A stretch of DNA of 64,000 nucleotides from an uncultured Reyranella sp. (GCF_945957355.1 NZ_CAMFKM010000003.1:62001-126000), one strand, 5' to 3'; numbered from the stretch's first letter, positions 52,384 through 61,833 are shown. A program made the numbers and translations. The notes: generated by a model not told the origin, from the letters alone.

Positions 52384-52569
52384 ATGCGCACTTCGATTTC
52401 CAGGAAGCTCCTGTCGGCCTCCATCCTGTTTGCCGTAGCGGCGGCCCTGTCCGGATGCGGCGCCGTTGCCTTCCCGGTCCGGGTGACCAGCGCGACGGCC
52501 AAGGTCGTGCCCGTCGCGGGCGATGTCGTCGCCTATCCGCTCGACAAGACCGCCGATGCGATCGACTAG
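52384..52569 (+). CDS. Small lipoprotein
   Basis: 61 residues with signal MRTSISRKLLSASILFAVAAALSGC (lipobox LSGC, Cys25). The mature part is only about 36 residues: GAVAFPVRVTSATAKVVPVAGDVVAYPLDKTADAID. Similar tiny lipoproteins with a V-D-ending helix are widespread in alphaproteobacteria; function unknown. Its stop overlaps the stop of the converging TPP enzyme gene. Confidence 0.75.
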   Translation: MRTSISRKLLSASILFAVAAALSGCGAVAFPVRVTSATAKVVPVAGDVVAYPLDKTADAID

Positions 52570-54191
52570 CCGCGGACCTTCGGCATCATGATGAGATCCC
52601 AGGGGCTGGGCACGTCGCCATGCGGGACCCAGACGAGGGCGGGCGCGTTCAGCGCGAAGGCCTTGTGCAGGGCGTCCTCGAGTTGCCGGGCGTCGAGCGC
52701 CTTGAACGATGCGATGCCGAAGGAGTCCGCCAGTTTGCCGAAATCCGGATTCTGAAGGTCCGAGGCGATCAGGCGGTTGCCGTAGCGCTCCTGCTGGATG
52801 CGCTTCACGTTGCCGAAGGCGCCATTGTCGAACACCACCACGACGACCGCGAGATTGTGGCGAGCGGCAGTCGCGAGTTCGCCCACCTGGTACATGAAGC
52901 CGCCGTCGCCGGCGATCGCCAGGACCTTGCGGTCGGGCATTGCCGCCTTCGCGCCCAGCGCCGTCCCAAAGCCCCAGCCGAGATTGTCCTGGTAGCCCGG
53001 CGACAGGAACGTGCGGGGCTTCTCGATGGGCAGGGCCACCCGCGAGGCGAAGCCAATCTGCGAGACCTCGTCGACGAAGATGCCGTCCTCTGCCAGGGCA
53101 TTGCGGATCGCCTTCAGGAACGAGACCTGCGGCTCCAGCTTCGACAGGCGTTCCGCGAACCAGGCGCGATGGCCGTTCAGCTCCTCGGCGCGCGAGGTTC
53201 GCCTGCGGTTATGGCGGATGAGGGCCGCGATCAGCGCGCGAAGCTGCGGGGCCGCGTCGCCGACCAAGGCCGCATCGGGCTTGCGGAAACGCTCAGGCTC
53301 GTCGGGATCGATGTCGACCCGCACGACCTTCAGATTCTCGTCAATGCCCCAGTTGCCGTTCTGGATGAAGAAGCGCGTGCCGACGGCGAGGACGGCGTCG
53401 GCGTCCTTCCACAGGCGATGGCCGATCGGCATGTCGACCGCGAGCCGGTGCGAGGAGGGAATGATGCCGCGCCCGCGCCGGTAGGAACTGACCGGCGCTT
53501 CGAGCATCTCGGCAAGCTGGATGATCTCTGGCGTCGCATCCATGGCGCCACCGCCCAGCACGATGATCGGCCGCTCCGCGTTGCCGAGGATCCTGGCGGC
53601 CGTCTCCACTGCCTCGTCGTCGATTGACTCCGGCGGCAGGGGCAGCGGCGCGTCGGGAAGCACCACTTCGCTGCGCCTGGCCCAGATATCGAGCGCGCAT
53701 TCCAGCGCGACGGGACGCGGGCGGCCCGATGTGGCCTGCCAGATCGCCTGGCTGACCAGCGTCGGCGCCTCCTGCGGGCTGCGGATGCGCTCGGCCCATT
53801 TGGTGATGTGGCGCATGAGGCCCAGCTGGTCGTGGATCTCGTGCAGGTGGCCGTGGCCGCGGTCGATGTCGGCCTGCGGGATTTGGCCGATCAGGCCGAT
53901 CACCGGGGCGTTCATGCCGTAGGCGGTGAGGAGCGCGGCGCCGGCGTTGAGGAGGCCGGGGCCGGGCACGACCCCGAAGGCCTGCGGCCTGCCGGTCGCC
54001 AGCGCCGCGCCCAGCGCCATGTAGGCCGCCGTCTGCTCGTGGCGTGGATGGATCACCCGCAGCCGGTCCGAAGCATGATAGAAGGCGTCGAACAACGGAT
54101 CCTGATGCAGGCCGGGCAGGGCATAGACCGTGTCGAGCCCGTGCAGCAGGAGGGTTTCGACCGTGGCTTCGGCTGTGCTGAGACGGGGCAT
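52566..54191 (-). CDS. Thiamine-pyrophosphate enzyme, acetolactate synthase-like
   Basis: 541 residues. The N-terminal domain has TVYALPGLHQDPLFDAF and IHPRHEQTAAYMALG (cofactor-activating Glu); the C-terminal domain has VLAIAGDGGFMYQVGELATAARHN followed by FDNGAFGNVKRIQ (GDG...N-type motif). It is only distantly like the TPP decarboxylase at 8277-9950 and is probably not the biosynthetic acetolactate synthase, since no small subunit is present. Candidates are oxalyl-CoA-, sulfoacetaldehyde- or carboligase-type enzymes. Divergent from the SanA-like gene. Confidence 0.82.
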   Translation of the reverse strand: MPRLSTAEATVETLLLHGLDTVYALPGLHQDPLFDAFYHASDRLRVIHPRHEQTAAYMALGAALATGRPQAFGVVPGPGLLNAGAALLTAYGMNAPVIGLIGQIPQADIDRGHGHLHEIHDQLGLMRHITKWAERIRSPQEAPTLVSQAIWQATSGRPRPVALECALDIWARRSEVVLPDAPLPLPPESIDDEAVETAARILGNAERPIIVLGGGAMDATPEIIQLAEMLEAPVSSYRRGRGIIPSSHRLAVDMPIGHRLWKDADAVLAVGTRFFIQNGNWGIDENLKVVRVDIDPDEPERFRKPDAALVGDAAPQLRALIAALIRHNRRRTSRAEELNGHRAWFAERLSKLEPQVSFLKAIRNALAEDGIFVDEVSQIGFASRVALPIEKPRTFLSPGYQDNLGWGFGTALGAKAAMPDRKVLAIAGDGGFMYQVGELATAARHNLAVVVVVFDNGAFGNVKRIQQERYGNRLIASDLQNPDFGKLADSFGIASFKALDARQLEDALHKAFALNAPALVWVPHGDVPSPWDLIMMPKVRG

Positions 54192-54246
54192 GCTGGCTCT
54201 CTACGGATGGTGACGAGCGTGTCGGGAGTGCGATCAGGGCGATGAC

Positions 54247-54903
54247 ATGCGGTTGATGTTGTACGCGGTGCTTGCGCTCGGCGCGATAGCGCTCCTGATG
54301 TCCGTCCTGTCCTGGGTTGCGGAGCGTCGACTGGAAGCGCTCGCCGCTTCGTACATCACCGACGATCCGGCCCGGCTGCCCGACGTGCCGGTGGCGCTCG
54401 TCCTGGGGGCCGCACCGATCGGTCCCGAGGGCGGACCGAACCGGTACTTCGTCTACAGGCTCGATGCGGCGGCTGCGCTCTACAAGGCCGGGAAGGTGAA
54501 GTACCTGCTGGTGAGCGGCGACAACAGCCGTCGGAACTATGACGAGCCGACGGCGATGCGCGGAGGGCTGATCGAGCGGGGCGTGCCGGCGGAGGCGATC
54601 TACCGCGACTTCGCGGGTTTTCGCACCCTGGACTCGATCCTGCGCGCGGAGTCGGTGTTCGGTCAGACGCGCCTCATCGTCGTGTCACAGCGCTTCCACC
54701 TCTCCCGCGCGATCTTCCTCGCCCGCGAGCAGGGCATCGAGGCCTGGGGCTTCGAGGCACAGGACGTGAAGCGCGCCTACAGCCTGATGACCGAGCTGCG
54801 GCGCTACCCCTCGGCCCTGCGCGCCTATGTCGACGTCTGGTTCGACACGCCGCCGAAGTACACCGGCGCGCGCATCGTCATCGGCAAGGACCCGCCGAAC
54901 TAG
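54247..54903 (+). CDS. SanA/YdcF-like DUF218 membrane protein
   Basis: 218 residues: an N-terminal transmembrane helix (LMLYAVLALGAIALLMSVLSW) followed by a DUF218 domain with ALVLGAAPIGPEGGPNRYFVYRLDAAAALY, VKYLLVSGDN, NYDEPTAMRGGLIERGVPAEAIYRDFAGFRTLDSILRA and VVSQRFHLSRAIFLAREQGI. This is the SanA (vancomycin high-temperature exclusion) pattern, linked to envelope barrier function. Overlaps the converging dehydrogenase stop by 4 bp. Confidence 0.88.
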   Translation: MRLMLYAVLALGAIALLMSVLSWVAERRLEALAASYITDDPARLPDVPVALVLGAAPIGPEGGPNRYFVYRLDAAAALYKAGKVKYLLVSGDNSRRNYDEPTAMRGGLIERGVPAEAIYRDFAGFRTLDSILRAESVFGQTRLIVVSQRFHLSRAIFLAREQGIEAWGFEAQDVKRAYSLMTELRRYPSALRAYVDVWFDTPPKYTGARIVIGKDPPN

Positions 54904-55904
54904 CGCGGCTTCGGCGCGTCCTTCGAGTTCGCCCAGTCGCGGAACTCGGGCACCGGGGAGACGACCGGCTTGCCGGCGAAATGGTTGTCGAGGTTGCGGC
55001 AGACGAGGTCGGTCATACGGCGCTGGGCGTGCTGCGTGCCGCCGCCGAAGTGCGGCGTCATCACCAGCTTGTCGAGTTTGAGCAGTTCGGTGCCGGTGTA
55101 GGGTTCCTCGTCGAACACGTCGAGCGCCGCGCCCTCGATGACGTCGTTGCGCAGCGCGTCGGCCAGCGCCGCCTCGTCGACCGCCCAGCCGCGCGAGATG
55201 TTGACCACATGGCCGCGCGGTCCCAGCGCCTTCAGAACGTCGGCGTTGATGATGTGCCGGTTGGAGGCGTCCGAGCGCAGGCAGACGATCAGGTAGTCGC
55301 ACCAAGTGGCGAGCGCCATGACGTCCGGAAAGTACGCGAAGTCGACGTCGCTGCGCTTGTTGCGGTTGCAGTATCCGATCTCGACGTCGAAGCCCTTGAG
55401 GCGCCGCGCGACCTCCAGGCCGATGGCGCCGAGGCCCAGGATGCCGACCCTGCCGCCGGTCAGGCCGGCGATCGGACCGAAGCGGTTGGGAATGCGCTGC
55501 TTCCACTCGCCCCGGCGGATCATCTTGTCGGCGCGCACCAGGCGGCGGGTCGAGGCGAGGAGGATGCCGACCGCGAGTTCGGCCACGTCGGGCGCATTGG
55601 CGTCGGCGCCGTGGGTGACCATGATGCCACGTCGCCGGGCCGCTTCGAGATCGACGCGCTCGTAGCCCGTACCGTAGCAGCAGAAGAGGGAGAGCCTCGG
55701 CAGGGCCGCCATCATCGCGTCGGAGATGCCGACACTGCCGGTGCTGACGATCGCCTGCACCGTCGCGGCGGTGCCGGCCGGGATGTCGGCGACGGTGGGC
55801 GTCGGATTGTCCATGTGCCCGACGATCCTGCAGCGCTCGCCGAAGGACGCGAGCGTCGCTTTTGTGAAATGGAAGCCGGTCAGGATGTGCGGTTGGTCAG
55901 CCAT
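54900..55904 (-). CDS. D-isomer-specific 2-hydroxyacid dehydrogenase
   Basis: 334 residues. The NAD(P) domain has GGRVGILGLGAIGLEVARRLKG; catalytic residues are in NISRGWAVDE (Arg), DVFDEEP (Glu) and TPHFGGGT (His). The basic residues after the second strand (GYCNRNKRSDVDF) suggest NADPH preference. Glyoxylate/hydroxypyruvate reductase is the most likely activity, but other 2-oxoacids are possible. Confidence 0.87.
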   Translation of the reverse strand: MADQPHILTGFHFTKATLASFGERCRIVGHMDNPTPTVADIPAGTAATVQAIVSTGSVGISDAMMAALPRLSLFCCYGTGYERVDLEAARRRGIMVTHGADANAPDVAELAVGILLASTRRLVRADKMIRRGEWKQRIPNRFGPIAGLTGGRVGILGLGAIGLEVARRLKGFDVEIGYCNRNKRSDVDFAYFPDVMALATWCDYLIVCLRSDASNRHIINADVLKALGPRGHVVNISRGWAVDEAALADALRNDVIEGAALDVFDEEPYTGTELLKLDKLVMTPHFGGGTQHAQRRMTDLVCRNLDNHFAGKPVVSPVPEFRDWANSKDAPKPR

Positions 55905-56047
55905 GGTCGAGCCCTAGCATGGGACATGGGTACGGGTAAGCCGCTGGCGTCCGCGCGGCGAAAAACCGGCTTGGCAAAGAACGGAACGCTGTGCAAGGTG
56001 CAGCGCACGATGCGTCCTGCCGCGTTCAAACGGATCCGAAGCGCTCC

Positions 56048-57196
56048 ATGAAAATCGCAATTGTCAAAGAACGCAGGCCCCACGAAACCCGTGTGGCCGC
56101 CACTCCCGAGACGGTCAAGAAGCTGAAGGCGCTGGGCGCGGAGGTCACGATCGAGGCGGGTGCCGGAACGGTCGCCGCCTATACGGACCAGGCCTATAGC
56201 GAAGCCGGCGCAACGATCGTGCCGGACGCGGCCTCGGCCATCGCCGCGGGCGACATCGTCTTCAAGATCCAGCGGCCGATGACGGCCGAGGAAGGGTTCG
56301 ACGAGCTCGGCCTGCTGCGCCAGGGCCAGACGCTGATGTCGCCGCTCGGGGCGCTGACCAACCGCGAGCTGGTGCAGGCGCTGGCGTCGCGCGGTGTGAC
56401 GTCGTTTGCCCTCGAACTGATCCCGCGCATCACGCGCGCCCAGTCGATGGATATCCTCTCCTCGCAAGCGAACCTGGCCGGCTACAAGGCCGTGCTGCTG
56501 GCCGCGAACAATTACGGCCGCATCTTCCCGCAGATGATGACGCCCGGCGGCACCCTGGCGCCGTCGCGCAGTTTCATCATGGGCGTGGGCGTGGCCGGCC
56601 TGCAGGCGATCGCCACGGCGCGGCGTCTTGGGTCCGTCGTGACCGCGACCGACGTGCGCCCGGCCACCAAGGAGCAGGTCCAGTCGCTTGGCGCCAAGTT
56701 CGTGGCGGTCGAGGACGACGAGTTCAAGGCGGCCGAGACGGCGGGCGGCTATGCCAAACAGATGAGCCCCGAGTACCAGGCCAAGCAGGCGGCGCTGGTC
56801 GCCGACCACATCAAGTCGCAGGACATCGTGATCACCACGGCGTTGATCCCGGGCCGCAAGGCGCCGGTGCTGGTCAGCGAGGAGATGGTGAAGACCATGA
56901 AGCCCGGCTCGGTGATCGTCGACATGGCGGTCGAGCAGGGCGGCAATTGCCCGCTGTCGGAATTCGGCAAGGTGGTCGAGAAGTACGGTGTGAAGATCGT
57001 CGGCCCGGCGAACCTTCCCGGCGAGCTGCCGACCGACGCCTCGGCGCTGTTCTCGCGCAACCTGCTCAACTTCATCACGCCGATGGTCGACAAGGAGACC
57101 AAGGCGCTCACGATCAACCTCGAGGACGAGGTCGTGAAGGGCACGCTGGTCACCCGTGACGGTCAGATCGTGCATCCCTCGCTGACCCAGGCTTAG
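56048..57196 (+). CDS. pntA: NAD(P) transhydrogenase subunit alpha part 1
   Basis: 382 residues, the soluble NAD(H)-binding domain I of proton-translocating transhydrogenase. It begins MKIAIVKERRPHETRVAATPETVKKL. Key segments are SQANLAGYKAVLLAAN, the dinucleotide loop MGVGVAGLQAIATARRLGSVVTATDVRP (about 175-202) and IPGRKAPVLVSEEMVKTMKPGSVIVDMAVEQGGNCP. The membrane part is on a separate gene, the usual alphaproteobacterial three-gene form. Start at 56048, although the frame is open upstream. Confidence 0.95.
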   Translation: MKIAIVKERRPHETRVAATPETVKKLKALGAEVTIEAGAGTVAAYTDQAYSEAGATIVPDAASAIAAGDIVFKIQRPMTAEEGFDELGLLRQGQTLMSPLGALTNRELVQALASRGVTSFALELIPRITRAQSMDILSSQANLAGYKAVLLAANNYGRIFPQMMTPGGTLAPSRSFIMGVGVAGLQAIATARRLGSVVTATDVRPATKEQVQSLGAKFVAVEDDEFKAAETAGGYAKQMSPEYQAKQAALVADHIKSQDIVITTALIPGRKAPVLVSEEMVKTMKPGSVIVDMAVEQGGNCPLSEFGKVVEKYGVKIVGPANLPGELPTDASALFSRNLLNFITPMVDKETKALTINLEDEVVKGTLVTRDGQIVHPSLTQA

Positions 57197-57205
57197 GAGC
57201 GGCCC

Positions 57206-57628
57206 ATGGACGACAAGATCGCAGGCGAGGCTTCCAAGCTCGCGACCCAGGCACAGGACGTCGCAGCCCAGCTCAAGGCCCTGGCGCAGCAGATCACTGA
57301 CGCGGCGGCGGCAGCCCCGGCCGCCATCCCCGACGGCCATATGCCGTTCGTGGCGCTGCTCACCATCTTCGCCCTGTCCTGCTTCGTGGGCTACTACGTG
57401 GTCTGGCGGGTGACGCCGGCGCTGCATTCGCCGTTGATGGCCGTCACCAACGCGGTTTCCTCCGTGATCATCGTCGGTGCGCTGCTGGCGGCCGGCCTCA
57501 AGGGGCTGGGCGCCGCCCAGCTGTTCGGCTTCATCGCCGTGGCGCTGGCCGCGGTGAACATCTTCGGCGGGTTCATCGTCACGCACCGGATGCTGTCGAT
57601 GTTCAAGAAGAAGCCGGTCAAGAAGTAG
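57206..57628 (+). CDS. pntA2: NAD(P) transhydrogenase subunit alpha part 2
   Basis: 140 residues, the membrane part of domain II: a soluble helical N-terminus of about 45 residues, then three to four helices ([63 protein letters not shown]). The C-terminus ends with the typical basic FKKKPVKK. Starts 9 bp after pntA with GGAG upstream; pntB follows 19 bp downstream. Helps form the proton path. Confidence 0.93.
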   Translation: MDDKIAGEASKLATQAQDVAAQLKALAQQITDAAAAAPAAIPDGHMPFVALLTIFALSCFVGYYVVWRVTPALHSPLMAVTNAVSSVIIVGALLAAGLKGLGAAQLFGFIAVALAAVNIFGGFIVTHRMLSMFKKKPVKK

Positions 57629-57647
57629 TCGGCGGGAGCAGCAGGGA

Positions 57648-59057
57648 ATGTTCACCCAGGAACTGGCCGCCTACGGCTATCTGATCGCCGCCATCTGTTT
57701 CATCATGGCGCTGCGCGGACTGTCCTCGCCGACGACTTCACGCGGCGGCAACCTCTACGGCATCGTCGGCATGGTGGTCGCCATCGGCGTCACCGTGCTG
57801 TCGCCCGGCGTCCTCTCGCCCTGGCTGATCCTGGCAGGGCTGGTGATCGGCGGCGCGATCGGCACGTTCGTGGCGTTGCGCATCCAGATGACGGCGCTCC
57901 CGCAACTGGTGGCGGCCTTCCATTCGCTGGTTGGCCTGGCCGCGGTCTTCGTGGCCGCCGCTGCTTTCCTCTCCCCCGAGGCGTTCGGGATCGGCCTGCC
58001 CGGCAAGATCAAGGCCCAGAGCCTGATCGAGATGGGGCTGGGCACCGCCATCGGCGCCATCACCTTCACCGGCTCGGTCGTGGCCTTCGCCAAGCTGCAG
58101 GGCCTGGTCTCGGGCTCGCCGCTGGTCTTCAAGGGCCAGCATCCGCTGAATGCGCTGCTGGGCATCGCGCTGGTCGTGCTGCTGGTCTGGTTCGCCATGC
58201 GCGGCCACACCTCGACCTTCGTCCTGCTGGTCGTGCTGTCGCTGGCGCTGGGCTTCCTGCTGATCCTGCCGATCGGCGGCGCCGACATGCCGGTCGTGGT
58301 GTCGATGCTCAATTCCTATTCGGGCTGGGCGGCGGCGGGCATCGGCTTCACCCTGGGTAACACGGCGCTGATCGTGACCGGCGCGCTGGTCGGCTCCTCG
58401 GGTGCGATCCTGAGCTACATCATGTGCAAGGGCATGAACCGCTCGATCTTCAACGTGATCCTGGGCGGCTTCGGCACCGACAGTGCAGCGGCCGGCGGCC
58501 CGGCGGCGAAGACCGACAAGCCGGTCAAGGCGGGCTCGGCCGAGGACGCGGCCTTCCTGATGAAGAACGCGCAGTCGGTCATCATCGTGCCGGGCTACGG
58601 CATGGCGGTGGCGCAGGCCCAGCACGCGCTGCGCGAGATGGCCGACCTCCTGAAGAAGGAGGGCGTGCAGGTGCGCTACGCCATCCATCCGGTGGCCGGT
58701 CGCATGCCCGGCCACATGAACGTGCTGCTGGCCGAGGCCAACGTGCCCTACGACGAGGTCTTCGAGCTCGACGACATCAACCGCGACTTCGCCTCGACCG
58801 ACGTCGCCTTCGTGATCGGCGCCAATGACGTTACCAACCCGGCCGCCAAGACCGATCCCAAGAGCGCGATCTACGGCATGCCGATCCTCGACGTGGAAAA
58901 GGCCCAGACCGTGCTGTTCGTGAAGCGCGGCATGGCCTCGGGCTATGCCGGCGTCGACAACGAACTGTTCTTCCGCGACAACACGATGATGCTCTTCGCC
59001 GACGCCAAGGTGATGTGCGAGAACATCGTGAAGGCGCTCGAGGGCTCCTCGCATTAG
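57648..59057 (+). CDS. pntB: NAD(P) transhydrogenase subunit beta
   Basis: 469 residues. About eight or nine helices (1-275) form the rest of the proton channel; the C-terminal domain III binds NADP(H), with VIIVPGYGMAVAQAQHALREMADLL (about 310-334) and VRYAIHPVAGRMPGHMNVLLAEANVPYDEV, then FVIGANDVTNPAAKTDPKSAIYGMPILDVEKA. Uses the proton gradient to make NADPH from NADH. Last gene of the pnt operon. Confidence 0.97.
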   Translation: MFTQELAAYGYLIAAICFIMALRGLSSPTTSRGGNLYGIVGMVVAIGVTVLSPGVLSPWLILAGLVIGGAIGTFVALRIQMTALPQLVAAFHSLVGLAAVFVAAAAFLSPEAFGIGLPGKIKAQSLIEMGLGTAIGAITFTGSVVAFAKLQGLVSGSPLVFKGQHPLNALLGIALVVLLVWFAMRGHTSTFVLLVVLSLALGFLLILPIGGADMPVVVSMLNSYSGWAAAGIGFTLGNTALIVTGALVGSSGAILSYIMCKGMNRSIFNVILGGFGTDSAAAGGPAAKTDKPVKAGSAEDAAFLMKNAQSVIIVPGYGMAVAQAQHALREMADLLKKEGVQVRYAIHPVAGRMPGHMNVLLAEANVPYDEVFELDDINRDFASTDVAFVIGANDVTNPAAKTDPKSAIYGMPILDVEKAQTVLFVKRGMASGYAGVDNELFFRDNTMMLFADAKVMCENIVKALEGSSH

Positions 59058-59136
59058 CGAAGCGGCGCAAGCCGAGGCAACGCCGGGGGAAGGGGCCAGG
59101 CCTTCCCCGTCCGAGACAATCACAATTCATCAGAAG

Positions 59137-60426
59137 ATGCCGTTCGGCTCGCGGTTCGTGAGCGCGACGATCGCCATCGCGATGGCCAGCGGGTGCGCGG
59201 CACTTGGCTGGTGGCTGTGGCGGTCGTTCGTTCCGACGCACCCGGTGGCGGCCCATGTCTACGGCTTCATTATTCTCGCGATTGGCGCATTAGGTCTGTG
59301 CGTCGCTGTCAGGAATCTGTGCTGGCCCGTACCTTTTGCGATCCAGATCTCCGGTAAGGGGATCACGGCCTACCGGGCGCGCTCTCCCGATCTCATCCTG
59401 TGGTCAGATATCAAAGGGGCCCATGCCGCGGTCGAAGGCGGTCAACGGGTGAGCGTGCCGATAATTGCCCTGGAACTGGTCGATCCTCGATCCTTTTACG
59501 CACGGCTGAATGCCGGCAAACCGGCATGGCTGGGGCCGGACACAGGATTGCGCCCCAAATATTATCCGCTCGCGTCCACCGGCCTCGACATGGAGCCGGA
59601 GCAGGTGCTGCTGGCTGTCAACGAGTCGATCCGCCGGTGGGGGACCGCCAACCCCGATCCATCGCCCGAAGCGAGCTACACTCCCATGTTCGCTCGGTTA
59701 CCAGGGCGAGCACCGTTCGCGATCGGCTTGGTACTGCTCGTTGCTCTTTTGACGGCACCCTTCGCCCTTCTCAGTCCGCCGCGCTGGGTCGAGGCGGCCG
59801 AGAATTGCGAAGTGCGCAATCGGTACGGTGGCAGGGAGTGGAGGCGCGCTAAAACGACGACTGCCAACTGGACGGGACCGTGCGTCGAGGGCCGCGCTCA
59901 AGGTTTGGGTGTTCTCGAATGGTTTCGCGATGGCCGCCTGACGGTGCGCTATTCGGGGCACATGGAAGGAGGCCGAATCACGGGGAACGGGGAATTGAGC
60001 GAATCCGGAACCCGGTATGAAGGCATCTGGAAGGATGGCGAACTGCGTGAGGGAGTGGCGACATATTCCGGCGGCCAGCGATACAGCGGCAAATGGGACA
60101 GGGGAGATTGGACGAGAGGCGTCCTGACGGCGCCAGGTGGCTACCGCCTGGAAGAGCGCTGGTATCGAAAACAGCTCACGGGCAAAAACATCGCCTGGGG
60201 ACCGCAAGGACAGTTCGAAGGCAACTGGGCCGATGGCGTTCCTGACGGCACAGGCGTCTTCGTGACGAGCGATGGTCGGCGCTTCGAAGGAAAGTGGCGT
60301 AACGGCAGGCCTGAGGATCCGGTTCTGGCGCATCGCCAGGATCAGGAGAGATGGAATTGCCTTTGGGCTATCACTTCGAGGCGATTCGAGGACCGCTTCA
60401 CGAGTAGCGGTGCAGCAAGATGTTAA
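59137..60426 (+). CDS. Membrane protein with C-terminal MORN repeats
   Basis: 429 residues. Two N-terminal helices (about 8-27 and 42-62), a PH-like beta domain (FAIQISGKGITAYRARSPDLILWSDIKGAHA), a further helix near 188-210, then an extracytoplasmic tail with MORN-like repeats from about 250 to 385 (GRAQGLGVLEWFRDGRLTVRYSGHMEGGRITGNGEL, GTRYEGIWKDGEL, GQFEGNWADGVPDGTGVF, GRRFEGKWRNG). MORN repeats bind lipid or scaffold proteins. Function unknown. The HAD gene start overlaps its 3' end. Confidence 0.75.
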   Translation: MPFGSRFVSATIAIAMASGCAALGWWLWRSFVPTHPVAAHVYGFIILAIGALGLCVAVRNLCWPVPFAIQISGKGITAYRARSPDLILWSDIKGAHAAVEGGQRVSVPIIALELVDPRSFYARLNAGKPAWLGPDTGLRPKYYPLASTGLDMEPEQVLLAVNESIRRWGTANPDPSPEASYTPMFARLPGRAPFAIGLVLLVALLTAPFALLSPPRWVEAAENCEVRNRYGGREWRRAKTTTANWTGPCVEGRAQGLGVLEWFRDGRLTVRYSGHMEGGRITGNGELSESGTRYEGIWKDGELREGVATYSGGQRYSGKWDRGDWTRGVLTAPGGYRLEERWYRKQLTGKNIAWGPQGQFEGNWADGVPDGTGVFVTSDGRRFEGKWRNGRPEDPVLAHRQDQERWNCLWAITSRRFEDRFTSSGAARC

Positions 60427-61055
60427 AACCAGTCATGCCCGCACGTTCGACCTATCGCGCCGTCATCTTCGACATCGGGGGCGCGGTCGATCTGGAGTTC
60501 GCCTGGGAGATGGCGGTCGACGGCGCCATCGCGTCGGCCTGCGGGCTGGAAGGCATCCGCGTCGATCCGGCGATGGTGGAAGAGGCCTCCGAGCAGGCGG
60601 TGGCCGCCTACGCGCCCGATGTCGTGCTCTGCATGATCGAGACGCTGTGCGGCGGCGAGCCCGCGACGGTGGCGCGTGTGGTGCGTCGGGTCGAGGCAAT
60701 GACGGGGCAGCTCGATGCGTTTCAACTCCGGCCCGGCATCGTGGATCTCTTGAAGCGCCTCAGGGGGCAAGGTCTTGTGCTGAGTGCGGTCGAGCCGCGT
60801 TGGGCGCGCCTCGAGCGGGCGGGGATCGCGGAGCTTTTCACGCGGGATCACGACGTCCCGCCAGCCGAATGCATTCTGGTTGGCGATCGCATCGATGCCG
60901 ACATCGCGCCCGCCAAGGCAGCCGGCATGGCCACGATCCAGTTCCGCTCCGGCCGCTGGCGTCGTCTGCGACCTCGTTCGGAAGCCGAGACGCCAGATGC
61001 GGTCGTGACTGATGTGGCAGAGCTCGAGGCCGCTCTTCTGCAGTTACTCGCGTGA
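60420..61055 (+). CDS. HAD-superfamily hydrolase
   Basis: 211 residues. Motif I is AVIFDIGGAVDLEF (nucleophile Asp18; the usual second Asp two residues on is Gly, as in some HAD groups); the lysine motif is diffuse; motif IV is CILVGDRIDADIAPAKAAGMATIQF. Probably a phosphatase of unknown substrate. An ATG at 60420 overlapping the upstream stop, or one at 60435, could be the start. Confidence 0.8.
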   Translation: MLKPVMPARSTYRAVIFDIGGAVDLEFAWEMAVDGAIASACGLEGIRVDPAMVEEASEQAVAAYAPDVVLCMIETLCGGEPATVARVVRRVEAMTGQLDAFQLRPGIVDLLKRLRGQGLVLSAVEPRWARLERAGIAELFTRDHDVPPAECILVGDRIDADIAPAKAAGMATIQFRSGRWRRLRPRSEAETPDAVVTDVAELEAALLQLLA

Positions 61056-61101
61056 GGAAGAAGGGATTGGAGTAGGGTTGCGGCATCAACGCGGGAATAC
61101 G

Positions 61102-61446
61102 ATGCGCCGATTCTTCGCCCTCACTGTCGCTCTCGCATGGTCGTCGCAGGCTGCCGCCGATCCCTCGCCTCAGGCGATGCGGGGGACATGGGCGAAGGAC
61201 GGGAAATGCTCGCTTCCGTCGGAGCGGATGGTCGTCACACCAACGACGGTGACGATGGGCGAGGGCAAACCATCGGCGATTGTCTTCTACAGACACGAAG
61301 TCAGCGGTTTTCCGACGTTTCGCTGGACCGCCCAGGGGGAGGTCGCGCACGTCCAATATTTCGAGCCGTCGGATACCCTGGCATTCTACGGCATGGGCTG
61401 GGGCATGGGCGGGCCGACTGCCGGCTATCGTCGCTGCGGGCCATAA
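61102..61446 (+). CDS. Small exported protein
   Basis: 114 residues with signal peptide MRRFFALTVALAWSSQAAA. The mature protein is about 95 residues with a Cys pair (GKCSLP, YRRCGP) and the pattern MRGTWAKDGKCSLPSERMVVTPTTVTMGEGKP, similar to small exported DUF proteins of beta-barrel type in this class. An upstream in-frame start (61012) would overlap the HAD gene without a signal peptide, so the ATG at 61102 is preferred. Confidence 0.65.
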   Translation: MRRFFALTVALAWSSQAAADPSPQAMRGTWAKDGKCSLPSERMVVTPTTVTMGEGKPSAIVFYRHEVSGFPTFRWTAQGEVAHVQYFEPSDTLAFYGMGWGMGGPTAGYRRCGP

Positions 61447-61448
61447 GC

Positions 61449-61478
61449 CAAACAAAAACCCCCGGGGATGCCGGGGGT
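61449..61478 (-). terminator. Rho-independent terminator of rpsU
   Basis: Read on the minus strand: ACCCCCGG-catcc-CCGGGGGT (8-bp stem), then TTTTTGTTT. It lies 28 nt after the rpsU stop. Confidence 0.85.
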
Positions 61479-61505
61479 CGTCGTCTCGTGCGGGTGGGGG
61501 GAGGA

Positions 61506-61709
61506 CTAGTAGCCCTCGCGCTCCATGCGCTTGCGCATCAGCTTGCGGGTGCGGCGGATGGCCTCGGCGCGCTCACGGGCGCGACGCTCGCTAGGCTTCT
61601 CGTAGTTGCGGCGGAGCTTCATCTCGCGGAAGATGCCTTCGCGCTGCATCTTCTTCTTCAGGACGCGCAGCGCCTGATCGACGTTGTTTTCACGAACGAG
61701 AACCTGCAC
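61506..61709 (-). CDS. rpsU: 30S ribosomal protein S21
   Basis: 67 residues: [60 protein letters not shown] sequence, the full S21 family. Binds the small subunit near the anti-Shine-Dalgarno helix. The start is GTG at 61709, with GGAAGGAAG about 9 nt upstream. Monocistronic, with its own terminator. Confidence 0.97.
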   Translation of the reverse strand: MQVLVRENNVDQALRVLKKKMQREGIFREMKLRRNYEKPSERRARERAEAIRRTRKLMRKRMEREGY

Positions 61710-61778
61710 TTCGATCGCTTCCTTCCAATGCGGCTTTGGCCCGCGGATCGTCCGGGGCCCGAATTCAGAGGCCGGGTA

Positions 61779-61797
61779 GGTATCACAGGCGGATACC
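61779..61797. promoter_or_regulatory. Inverted repeat between rpsU and coq9
   Basis: GGTATC-acaggcg-GATACC, a perfect 6-bp inverted repeat in the 124-bp divergent intergenic region. It could be an operator for either gene or a hairpin in the rpsU leader. Confidence 0.3.
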
Positions 61798-61798
61798 C

Positions 61799-61827
61799 TT
61801 GGGAACCCCCCGATTGGGGCCTATATT
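61799..61827 (+). promoter_or_regulatory. coq9 promoter candidate
   Basis: TTGGGA (61799-61804), 17 bp, TATATT (61822-61827). Transcription would start at about 61834, the A of the coq9 ATG, which would make the mRNA leaderless. Confidence 0.45.
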
Positions 61828-61833
61828 CCACGG

